From: Bolinopsis microptera
Taxonomy: Eukaryota > Ctenophora > Tentaculata > Lobata > Bolinopsidae
Length of the DNA: 64,000 bases
Direction of reading: 5' to 3'
NCBI RefSeq assembly: GCF_026151205.1
Contig: NC_087078.1
Location: 13,995,118-14,059,117, forward strand
In this document: positions 36,799 to 47,900 of the stretch, in pieces
How the letters are laid out: each line of letters opens with the position of its first letter
Numbering within the stretch: the first letter of the stretch is position 1
Made by a program: the position numbers and the translations under genes
Notes under the pieces: model-generated
What the model was told of the DNA's origin: nothing
The model's input: the letters and a program-made list of their open reading frames with translations, nothing else
The model's database searches: none

Positions 36799-37410
36799 CT
36801 TACTATTGGGATCTTATATCATTGTTTAAATTTAATATTCATACTATTACTAATAATTACATAGCAAATATTGGAATGAAAACCAAATTCAACCAAATTC
36901 ATCAAATTATTTGCTTATTTTAGTGACTTATTCTTCAAAGCTGAAGAAGACTTACCCACAATCGGATTTACAAGGTTTTAAAATAGAAAGCAATAAAACT
37001 AAAACCTCATTTAATCAGCATAATATTGAAACACGTAAGTTCAGCAACATGAACACAGAACACTGAACAGTGCAATGCTTTAAACGTAACAATAATAATA
37101 ATATTATTTAACCTCGTTTCACTTCACGGGCCAGCATGACAGTGACACCCACATTTTCTAAAATTTAAATATATTAACGTCAAATATATTCAGTAATATT
37201 ACTTATTCACAATACATCTTAAAACATTTTCTTCTCACATCTTGTACAGCTATAATAATGTTGCCAAATTAAACTGGCATCTTAGTAATCCGCATTTGAA
37301 ATACTTGTAGAAACTTGAGAAATGAGAAATGGTTGTTATTTTAGGGATATTATGGGCCAGTTTACTTTGTCAGTTTACTTTGGCCACATTATGAAAAGAA
37401 TCGTCGATTT
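36799..37410. other. intergenic between EFCAB2 and IFT46
   Basis: 612 bp holding the EFCAB2 promoter/5' UTR and the IFT46 3' UTR. One GTTGCC half-site near 37260 could be part of an RFX site, but the second half is missing. Nothing else recognised. Confidence 0.5.
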
Positions 37411-39509
37411 TCATCCATTTTGGTTCTCTAAGTTCTCGTTATTTTCAGCCATTTTCTGGAAATGCTGAGAGTTTTTGAATTCGTAATAGAGGGTGAAGAG
37501 GAGGTGCAGGGAATGAATTCTGTTTCTGAAATAATTGAATATATAAGATATTAAGATATCTTTAGAATTTAGTGGTGACTTTCTAATGGTGATTTAAAAT
37601 AATGAATATATTTTTTAATCAGGTCTGAAATTCAAAAACTAAATGTGAGTGATAAATAATCTTGATCTATCTGTATCAAAGTACTCTTTATCTGTAATAC
37701 TCTAGTTATAATTTTCGCTAAATTTAAATGTGACTTATTTGAGTTGGTACACAATATCAGTACTTACGTTTGTGTGGGAATATCCAGGATATTACAGATA
37801 ATATCAACGTAGTCTTTCAGTTCGCAGTCGAGATCAGCACTGGGTAGGTTGATCTTAGATAACAATTCTTCAATCTCACTCGGCCACTCCTAGGGGACGT
37901 TACAATGTTATCTGCAAAATAGTGTTTTATAAAGTTTAGATAAAACACCTTACAAGTGAAGACATTTTGTTGCCTAAATATTACCAATTTAACAACCGAA
38001 TACCGAATACTGAATACTGATTCATCCAAACAGATACCTTTGATAGAGAAAACAAAACTATGAACGCAACAAACCTCCATAAGGACATCGATATCAGGCA
38101 TGTTTTTAGCATAGTGCACACTTGGGGGAGGTTTTTGTCTGTGTAGCTCAGAAATGTTGTTTATCCAACTGTCTATAGCTCGCGGGTTCTTCTCTGCTTG
38201 TTCAACACTGGACACCTGTTATAATAGCTGTTTAATGCATACTTCAAACTATGTTCCCATGTACTACTATGATTTTAAAGTAAATACGGGCAAGAACAAC
38301 ACTTTCCATCACAAGTAATATAAATAAATGATGAAATTTAACTCAAAAGCAATCTTAAATCAATCCAAATCTGTCAAGAGATTTTGACTTTTCAATTACT
38401 AAAGATCATGTAATGTACCTGCATAGCTCTGAAATGAGTTTGTTTGGTGATAGCACGTATCTGTAGATCCAGAACAGTAGGATCTGACTGTTTAGCACAA
38501 GGTTCGTCAATACAAGCAAGTCCTAGCTTATCTACAACAGCATCAGGGCGGGGTACTGTGATAAACGCATCTATATCTCCTACAGCTGGGATGAAGTCTG
38601 GTATGAAGGGCTTCAGTTTGTGGTCCAACTCAACCTGCAGTGAATCATGTGATAGATTAGTTGTAACTCAAGAAGTCAAGAACAATATAACTGAAAGTTT
38701 ACAGTCACTTGGACACACTGTTATAAGATACAAGTACTGAAATTAACTGTGTTTAGGTGTAGCAATGAGAGATCTAGGTGCAAGAGTCATTTGAAACTCA
38801 CCCAAACTGCAGGTAAATAGGTGTTACAGAGAAATGACATTGTCCCCATCTCATATTCACAATAACGTAAAACACTGTTTGTGGTGAACTTATGCGAGAA
38901 TATAGCTCACAGCAAACTGACCTGTTGTGGAGTATATCTGCCGATATATTGGAACAACTCCTTTATATCAGCTGAGACAGGTAAACTCTCAAACTCAGCA
39001 GGATTGTATCCCCCCTCAAAAGGAGCCCCATGCTCATCTCCCTCCTCTTCCTCCTCTGTACTGTCATCTTCGTCATCTATCTGCATTCCTCCAACCAGCT
39101 TCTTGGGCACTTGTTCATTCTTAGTTAAACTGTACCTGCAGTTTAAATTATAAGATTGTGTGTTCATGAGGTTGAAAATGTAGAAAATGGTAGATCTTAC
39201 ATTCTCATTAAAATTAGTATGAATCTGATATTTTTGGGAACTGAGATGAACTACTTAATTAAATGACTATGCATTCAACACCAAAGCTTCATGTTCTAAG
39301 AGAATATGTAAAAAATAACAGTACCCGGTCTGGATGTCGTCATCATCCTCTTCCTCATCTTCCTCCTCTTCATCAGAGCAATTAGAGAGGTTCTGCTGCA
39401 TGGGCTGAGCTCGTGGAGTTATTGATAATGCTGTAGGAACATCCTCTGCATCGCTCACATCAACGCTCTCATCATACGGAAGGTTGCTGACCGGTCTGTC
39501 CTCTTCCAT
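37411..39509 (-). CDS. IFT46: intraflagellar transport protein 46, 6 exons, 330 aa
   Basis: Subunit of the IFT-B complex, which moves cargo (in algae, outer-arm dynein) from the cell body into cilia. Exons: 39509-39325, 39135-38922, 38634-38419, 38215-38075, 37889-37768, 37525-37411; phases match and the total is 331 codons with the stop. The N-terminal third is acidic and low complexity, as usual for the family. The conserved core follows: EHGAPFEGGYNPAEFE-type block, LPVSADIKELFQYIGRYTPQ, LDHKLKPFIPDFIPAVGDID, KQSDPTVLDL, EKNPRAIDSWINNISELHRQ, VHYAKNMPDIDVLM, EWPSEIEELL, DYVDIICNILDIP and SLHLLFTLYYEFKNSQHF. Length is close to that of other animal IFT46 proteins. It is the most upstream of four ciliary genes in the same orientation. 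The start is the first Met of a conserved-looking acidic N-terminus. Confidence 0.95.
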
Positions 39510-40237
39510 GCACTAATTGACACAAATATGTCACAGGTTGATCATCTTAAGTCTTTAAAATTATCAAAAGATAAAGCTACTTTAAGATACAATTTATGAT
39601 GTCATCACTGTATAAAGACTCTACCTCCACGTGTGTTCAACCGGCCATGTCTGGCATAGCAAAAAACTGTAAACTTTGAACTGCTTAAGGATGTGTTAAA
39701 TCCCAGAGAAGCGCACATCCACTCAGCTGCTTTAAATCTCAGAGGCAGCAAGTGGCGTAATGAGGAGCCCTGCCCACCCCGCTGTGACGGGAATCCAAAA
39801 AGTGGCTTGGAATCAGGTCACATGATTTGTAAACAGTTACATTTATAAACATTTTTGCAAGGGATCATTAACAGGTATTTGAAAACACGTTTATGTTATT
39901 TTACCACTCGACTGCCAACTCATGACATTATTTCAGATTTTGAGATACAATTACATACTTGTTCTTAGCCTACAACCCAATTCGTCAATATCAGCACTTG
40001 ATGGTGAAACTCAGGAGGAGTGTACATGTAGGTATCTATGGCTATATCCAGGCATCCCTTGGCTAGATTCTAGATTCAGGCTTATTCTACTCCAGATTTT
40101 GCAGTTTAAATAGAAGTGCTGACGAAAAGAGCTTTGGAAAATCACCACTTGAAAGGTTGTGGCATCAAATCCTGCCATTGACCATATTTTCAACCAAAAT
40201 TTTAACTTTGTTCAGAAACATGAGTCAAACTATTTAG

Positions 40238-40420
40238 ATGGCGGCTGAAACAAAAATTATTGATATGGGCAACTTAAATCAACAAGAAATGCGGCCGCTT
40301 TTCTTTTGTGGATGGCCGCTCAATTTCCCGATCCGGGATGAAGTATTTTATCATATTCCATACCACCTGGGGACCCCAGTCTTTGCGGTTTATAATAAGC
40401 ATGCAGATATGGCGGAGTGA
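40238..40420 (+). other. short ORF with a good start context, uncertain
   Basis: Sixty-codon frame beginning MAAETKIIDMGNLNQQEM after TTTAG, with GCG as second codon. It lies divergently 730 bp from the IFT46 start. The last third runs into a dispersed repeat (GGGACCCCAG...). It could be the first exon of a gene whose remainder is lost in the poor-quality block at 42-52 kb, or a chance frame. No domain recognised. Confidence 0.15.
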
Positions 40421-41030
40421 CAGGCCGAGCGCCGCCCAGTTGATATAATTCTATATTGAATTTGAAAATCGTGTATATTTCTATGTAACCATATGTTTAT
40501 TGTTTATGCAACCTGACACGGATTTGTGCAAAATAGTAATACTAACTCAAAATAATAATACAATGCTATCAATTTGTCCCTAGCGGGATGCGTACATGGT
40601 GAAATTAACAATGTACTTGAACATTTCAGCACCGCGCGCCAACAATTGTTTAATTAAGATGATTGCGCAAAATAACTTTGCGCAGGCAGACACGAGGGGC
40701 GATAACTAGACTGGGGGCGAGGGCACGTACGCACGCACGCTCGCACGGTCGCAAGCTACCATATACAAAAAAAACCTCGATCGCTAACCCTTGTCCTTGA
40801 CTCTTTTGTGCCTTCGGCACTTAGAGTCATGGATCGGGAAAAAATTTTACTAAGGACCTCATTCCTAAATTCTTCAACTTCTGTCACTCATGCAAGGTTA
40901 GTCTTCAGTGCACCTCTCCTAAAGTGTCAAGGAGTGGCCTGTGGCTGATTGCTTTGCATGTTAAGTCCTTTTAGTAACTATTTTAATAACAGTGCCTTAC
41001 ATTCTTTGACATGCATTTATGAAATTTTTT

Positions 41031-41127
41031 AACGGGTGATACTCGTAAAATATCTGTACCATATATTCAATATACCGTCGACGAGTCCAACTCGGCGCGC
41101 GTCCTGGTAGGTTGTAAACCTACAAGC
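41031..41127. repeat. two-hairpin dispersed repeat, copy 1
   Basis: About 95 bp from ACGGGTGATACTCGTAAAAT to GTAGGTTGTAAACCTAC. It contains a small hairpin GAGTCCAACTC, then GGCGCGCGTCCTG, then a 7-bp-stem hairpin GTAGGTT/AACCTAC. Copies are at 60197 and 60658 in the same orientation, conserved above all over the hairpin part. Confidence 0.8.
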
Positions 41128-41149
41128 TGAAATAAGTTGACATCGTTGT

Positions 41150-41440
41150 AAAGTATGACCCGCCGCACACGAGTGCGCGGCTCCCCTGTACCGTATAAAC
41201 TCTACAGTGAAACGACCGTGGGGGTCACGACGTGATACAAGTAAATATCTATGCATATATTCAATATTTAAAGATTTGACAATATCACCTATAAATATTA
41301 CTGGGCCACACTCTGCCTGTCATTTTTGTATCACGTGGTGACCCCCACTGTCGCTTCACTATATAACTCTAGGCCCCTGTAGAGTCTCTACGATACAGGG
41401 GAGCCGCGCACTCGTGCGCGGCGGGTCATACAACGTGTGA
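41150..41440. repeat. foldback inverted repeat
   Basis: The left arm (about 41153-41240: GTATGACCCGCCGCACACGA ... GGGGGTCACGACGTGATA) is matched by an inverted right arm (about 41330-41434), which ends CGTGCGCGGCGGGTCATAC. The loop of about 90 bp includes ACTGGGCCACACTCTGCCTG, a word related to repeats at 40412, 53353 and 60417. GC-rich arms in AT-rich DNA. Confidence 0.75.
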
Positions 41441-41577
41441 CAAGTCATTCCGCTATTTTTTCAATAGGTGTGTTTAGGAACACAAAAATCATTTTAATTT
41501 CCATTAAATGTTTAAAATATTACATTTTTACATATAACAAACACATTTTGATTGTGCACACGTCACGGAAAATTTGC

Positions 41578-41665
41578 TTGGGGACCCCAGGCTACCTATT
41601 GCTCTATCCAGAGCCCTTGCGCTTGCAGTAGCGCGCGCCCGCCTCACTTGTGAAACAAGTGAAAC
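41578..41665. repeat. dispersed repeat with AGAGCCC and CTTGTGAAACAAG
   Basis: Begins TGGGGACCCCAGGCTACC, passes CTATCCAGAGCCCTTGCGCT and GCGCGCGCCCGCCTCACTTG, and ends in the palindrome CTTGTGAAACAAG. Inverted relatives are at about 60478-60570 and 60800-60920; fragments at 40369 and 41977 share GGACCCCAG. Confidence 0.7.
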
Positions 41666-41989
41666 AAATTTTTTAGTGAAACAAATTTAAAATTTTATCC
41701 TTTATTTTACAATCATAATATTATAATATTTATAAGCCTCCGTTTTGAAAGTTTTTAAATTTTTAATATATTCACATTTCTATTTAAAATTCAATTTAAT
41801 GTATAAGTCAATAACTGGCCGTCAAAGCCGCGCATTTTTAAAAACATGATTAAATTGTTTATGATTATACGACAAATAGAAATAAATTTAAAATAATTAT
41901 CCGTGGTTTTTTTTTAAATAAATTATAATCTTACCTAAATCCAAAGCCAGCTTTGTAAAATTTACTTTTAGATCTTACCTGAGGACCCC

Positions 41990-44900
41990 AGGCTATTATG
42001 TTTCATTAACAATTTTTCCCGGTGAGAAACCCGCCCTTTTTCGGCAAGTCTCCCCAAAGACGGGGGGTTTTTGCGCTGAATTTCTGGGGCGCGCAAAAAA
42101 ATGTTTTTTAAAAGATAAACGCATATCGGTAACCTTTTTAAAAGCATATGTGACAGGAAAATGGAACAAGCCGACAAGGAAATGTTGTAAGTTACCAAAT
42201 GGGTTGCGTGATGATACCCTTTAAGGAAAATTTTTTTCAATTTTTTTTGGGGCCAAATTTTCAAGGGGAATTTCAATCCCCAAAATTGGACGGATCTAAG
42301 GGGTTCAGATGGTTTTAAAATATAATTTCTATTACTTAATTTTTAATTTTCACAAGCAATTTGCCTTTGCCTTTCCCCCACCAAAACCGACCCAAAGTCA
42401 TTCCACCATATTATACATCACGTGTTAAAAAAACAAAACCGGGGGTTGAAAGGTAAAAAACCAAAACAAGTGGGAAAAAGGGGGGAAAAAAACACGAATT
42501 TATGTTAAAAATTTTTATTTTTAATAATTTTTTAACAAAGTAAAGATCAATTATAATAATTTAATTTTCTTAAAATTTTAAAAAAAGAAAAAGGTTAAAA
42601 GGGGTTTTAAAATTTTTGTAAAAACTATTGGGCAAATTTGCTTTTCACGAGAGTGCTCAGATTTTCCGGTATTTGCCCATTAAAAAAATTTCCAAAAATT
42701 TCACAAAAACACTCAAAATAATTTTCCCGCTTTTAAAAATTTAACCCGGGGGCCCCCCCGGGTTTGTTGGGGTTTTTCAAAAAAATAGTTATTTTAAAAT
42801 TGATTTTAGTAAATATTTCTTGATTCATGACTGATTTTGGGGTATGAAAACCTAAAAAAGGGGGGCCCCAGGTAATAAAAACTAATTTGAAAAATATGTT
42901 AAAAAATTCCGATACGAGGGGTTATCATTTCCTCATGCCTAAAATATGCAATTTTGTTTGAAAAACAAAATGACATTAAAATCGGAGCACCGTAAGGGGT
43001 TTCTAAACAAAGGGGGACCAAACTGAAAAAGTAAACATGTGAAATGATTTATTTAAGACAGTCACTCGACCAATGCAAGGAGCATACTTTAAAAAGTACT
43101 ACTTCAAGGGGGGGCCTTAAAAGCTATTTAAAAAAACTAAACCCAAAAATTTGGTGTAGAAAAGTATGTTGGGAAAAAAAATAACCCACGACTTTCGCCC
43201 AAAAATACCAAATCCCTTTTGTTTTGGGCATAATATCCCGGTTTATTACAAAGAAATTTTATTAAAAAAGAAAAAAAATTAAACCAAAAAATTTTTTTCC
43301 AAAAAGTTTAAAAATTTCCCTTCTAAGGCCCCAAAAGTTGGTTTTTGGGCCTTTTCTTGTGCAAGGGTCCCCTCTTTTGCCCCTAGAGGTTTGGTCTTTA
43401 TCAAACAAAGGTTGGGGGACGAGGGTTTTTTGTAGGGGCCCTGTGTCCCTTTTTCAGGACTGGTGGGGAAAGGGTTTCCATGTCCCCCACTCTTGTATTT
43501 TTTAAGACTCTGGTTTAAAAAACGGGTTTCCGGGGGGGGCTGTGATTCAAGGAAAGGGGGCGTGAAAACCCAAATCTCAAAAATAAACGAAAACAACCCA
43601 AGGAGCCTCTTCTGACGTTTTCTTCTTCGTACAGTGAATTGGGAAACTAAATGAAAAAAAAGCCTTTTTCTAATGTTAAAAAAGTAGTTTGGGTTAGCCA
43701 TCCTTTCGGCATGGTGGTCAGCCCAAAGGGCTTTGTATTGGAAAAAGTATCCTTTCTTCATATCTTGTTTGCATGGATTTTTTTAGTTTCAAGCTCTAGG
43801 AATTCCCCGGGAATGTTTTTTTTGGGCTGGGTTTTTTGAGGGGGACGGGTGTGATTAAATACAATAAAAAGGGTAGAAAATTTTTCGTCGTTCCTTTAGG
43901 CCCCCGTAGGGAAAATTTGGGGAAAGGGCGATTTTTCTGCGATAGAGTTTTCCTTCCCCAAAAAGGGTTTTTGATCTTTGAAAAGGGTTTCTTGAGTGAA
44001 AATTTTGTCAACCCAAAGTTGTTTGGGGGAAAATCCCTTTTTTAAACCCCCTTACAAGCTCCCCTCCAGGACGGATGGTTTGAGGCCATTTCCGGGGGTC
44101 TGTCCCATTGAAAAGCTGCGGGGGGGGAAGGGATGCCTTTTTTTGGGAAAAAACCCCGTATTGGATGTTTTCCCTTTTCAAATCCAACGGCTATTATTTT
44201 ATTGCAGGGCCCCGGGCGTCGAGAATTTCTTTTTTTGGTTCGTCCCAGTCCTTTTAGCAAAAATAACCCAGTTTGTAACGATTGCGAGGATTTGTTCTCC
44301 TTTCTTGTAAAAAGGGCCCCCTAGCCATCCGGGTTTTTTTTCAAACCCTCCGAGGTTTTGTTTTCGTCCCAAAAATTTTCTGCTGACAAACATGGGTAAA
44401 GTCTCCCCCTTTTTTTCTTTGCTTTCTTACTCTGATCGGACTGTGACAAACCCTTTCCGTGGATTTGGAGGGAAAACTGCTTCCTAACCCCCTGTCTCCA
44501 CCGGGGCGTGAGATTTCAGTTTTCCTCAAAAACCCTCAAGAGGGGAAAAGAAAAAAAAAGGGCTTTTGTGTGAAATTTGGGGGGAAAAAGGGAACTTTTA
44601 ATTTTTTGGGAAATTCCCCCAAATTAAAAAATTGGGTTATTTTTTAATCAAAAAAGGGAATTAGCAAGGCGGCCTTTTTGTTTTAAAAAACCCGGGTTTT
44701 TTAAACCAAGGAAAGGGTAGGTTTTTTTTTTAAAAAAAAAATTAATACCCGGGTTTTTAGAGAAAACAACGCAGCCAAGGGCTTTATATCAAGGGCGATT
44801 TAAAACCGGGAAATTTTGGCCAGAAAAAGATATTTTTTTTTTTGTAGATTTACCTCCTGAAAAAAAAGGTGTGCGTTTAGAAATCTATTTTAAAAAATTT

Positions 44901-47900
44901 TTAAGTAAGTCTTATAATTTTCCGGTTTCGTTTGGGTGGGTTGCAAAGGGGGACAAATTTTTTTCGGAAATTGATTGGGTTAATTTAAAAAAAAAAGTGG
45001 TTTTTGTAATATACAAAACGAACATAAACAAAATTCAGGGGAAAAAATGGGTGTATTAAATTTACGTTGAAAGGCCATGTTACGTTTTTTTGGAAAGGGG
45101 GGAACTTAAAAAAATTTCCCCCCATTTTTGGGGTTAAAATAAAAATGTGCCTTAAAAATGAAAAATTCTTTTTTTTTTTTTGACGGGGAAAAAACCAGTA
45201 AATTAAAGGAAAAAAAAAAAAAAATTTTTTTAACCCAAAAATAACAAACCCTTTCAACCGGGGAAAATTTTCTTTCTTTTAGTAATAGCGGGGTGAGCCC
45301 ATTGGGGGAAAGGGGTGATAAAAGGGGGGTAGGGAACCAATTCAAGGGTCGGAACCCCCTTTCCGGCTGTTTCGCCCAAATTTTAAGGAAAAGTATTTAA
45401 ATTTTTTTTTTTTTGACACGGTTTTTTTGTCGAATGAATTTTGGGGCGTTCAATATTAACCTAAATTTTTGGTTTCATATTGGCCAATTTAACCCCCCCC
45501 CCAAACCCCCCCAAAGATCAAATTTTTCAGAAAAGAAAAGTATTTGTTTAATAACACTAGGGAATCTAAAACATTTGGGTATTTTAAACCGGGGTTGGGC
45601 CGGGGTTGGCCCAATTTTTTTCTTTCCCCCCGGGCCCCGGGCCCCGGGGCAAACGGGGGCAAGTCACACTTTTAAACCCCGGGGCGCGGGCCCCGGGCCC
45701 GGTCAAATGCTTTATTTTTTGATCCCGGTCCCGGGTTTAATTTTTGGGTTCTTGGGGCCCGGGCCGGTCCCGGTAAAACCCAAATTTGCCCGGGGTTTTG
45801 ACCGGGTCTTTTTCACAATTTCTTTTACCCGTGTTTTTAAATTTTTTTCTTTTATTCCTTTGAATTTCATATTAAAAACCTCTAGCCAAATAAACAATGT
45901 TTAAAATTTTCAAACAAGTTTAGGTAAATTTTTGTTACATAAAAATCATAATCAAAGGAACCCTCAAGTTTTCAAATCGGGCTAACGCCCAAAATTTTCC
46001 CAATTTGGGAAATTTAAAAATGAAATGTTGAATTTAATTTTAGGAGGATTTTTTGAGGAAAAAAAGGGAAAAAAAGGGCCCGGGGGGTGAAATTTTAGTA
46101 ATCAGTAAAAGAACATTTTGGTGTAGGACTTAGGGGCCATGCCCCAAAAATTTACGGGTTTTTTTAGTTTTTTCCCAATTTTAAAATTTTGTTACACTTT
46201 TTCCAAAAAAGTTTAATTATAATGGAATAAAAATTGCAGGTTTTAATATGAGAATACCAAATTTGGTCCCCGGTTTAACCGGGGTCCCGGGTACCCGGTT
46301 TTAAAACCGGTCATCCCGGGAAAAAGGGTTGTTGGGTTTTTTTTTCCCCGGTTTCCCCGGGCGGGAAAAAATCCCAGAAATTATTGGGGCCCCCAAATTG
46401 ATAACTTTTGTCCGGTCCCCCCGGCAAAAAAATTTGTATCCCGGGCCCGGGGCAGGCCGGCAAATCATGTCCCGGGGCCCCCTCCTGATTTGAAACCCCC
46501 CCCCTGCCCCCGGCTGATCGGCACCCCCCCCGGGGGGGGGCGCGGGGGAAAAAAATAGAAATTTTATGCTGAAGTGAGTGGGTTAAAATTAAAACCCTTT
46601 TTTATATTTTTTTTGAAAGAAATTTTTGGGGTGACTTTTAAATTTTTTGGCGTGGGCTAGAGCCGGGGCGCACGTGGGCCCTCCAACATTTGGGTGTTAT
46701 TCTTAAGAAAAAGTAATTACCGTGGAATGTTTTATTTATTCCAAATTTGGGGAGCGGGGTGGTAGAAGTGAGTGAAGGGCCGGGGCTGTAAGGTCGTACG
46801 GGAAAAGGGTTGTATTGTAAGTGTCATTTTGATTTTAAGAGATAATGGCGACTGGGGTGGCCATGGTGCAAAATTTTTTTTTAAAAAGGGCAAAACAAGG
46901 GCAGCAAAAAATAAAGTTTAATCCCGGGTCAAAAAGGGAAAAAAATTATATTTTTAATTTGATAACGTTAAAAATACCTTCAATTTAAAATATTTATTTT
47001 CTTCGGGAAAAATTTTTTCATGATGAATTTTATGTTTTGTTTTTTTTTGAAGTAAGCCTGGGTTTTTGGATAACTTTGGAAATTTCAGTTTACACAACAA
47101 ATTTTGGGCCAAAATTGGGTGAGGGTTTTGAGCTTTTAAAAAATATGCCCTTTTTTGGGGGATACGATTTTGCCCCAAAATTTTTTTTTGCCCAACTTTA
47201 AATATTTTTTTAATGGGTTTAAAAATTTTGTTTTTAAAAATATTCCCCATGTTTGTTGAATATAGTTTAATTTTAAAAATAAAAAAAACATTATAAAAAA
47301 AAGGGGGAAAATTGCAATAAAAAATCGGTTCCCGGGAAAAAATTAAAAAAAAAAAAAAAGCCAAAATTAGAATTAATTTTAAAATTGAAATAGGGTCCAT
47401 TTAGTTTTCAATATTTTTCAAAAACTTTTTGGGGAATTTGATTAAGGGAAATTTCAGTTTAAGTTAATTGTGGCCCGGCCCAAAAAATTTTTGAAAGTAG
47501 GCCCTAAGGAGTATGGGGGCAACAACCCGGAAAAAAAAATACATTTTAATATTCCTTGATTTGGTTGCCCCCCCCCCCCCCCCCCCCCCCCAAATATTTG
47601 AAATGAACACTAAAAAAAAGCCGTTTTACCTGTTTAGAGGGGTTTTTTAAAGAACGTTTTAGTTCCCCCAAAAAAAAAGTTTTATAAACCCAAAAACAAA
47701 AATACCCGTACCATTAGCTTTAAAATTTGGGGTTCAATAATTTTTTCAAAAAATAAAAAAAAATTTTCGAGAAAAGGAGGCCCGGGGGGGGGTTTGAGGG
47801 TGGATTTAAAATAAAAGTTAAAGGGTAGGCTGACATTAAAACCCCAAATTGTCAGAAAATAAACGTCTAAAAACAACAGAAAAGTTTTGGGGAAAATTAT

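Noticed and set aside
41031-41127. Hammerhead ribozyme in the two-hairpin repeat
   Set aside because: GCGCGTCCTGGTAGG recalls hammerhead flanks, but neither CTGANGA nor the CGAAAC core is present in any of the three copies.
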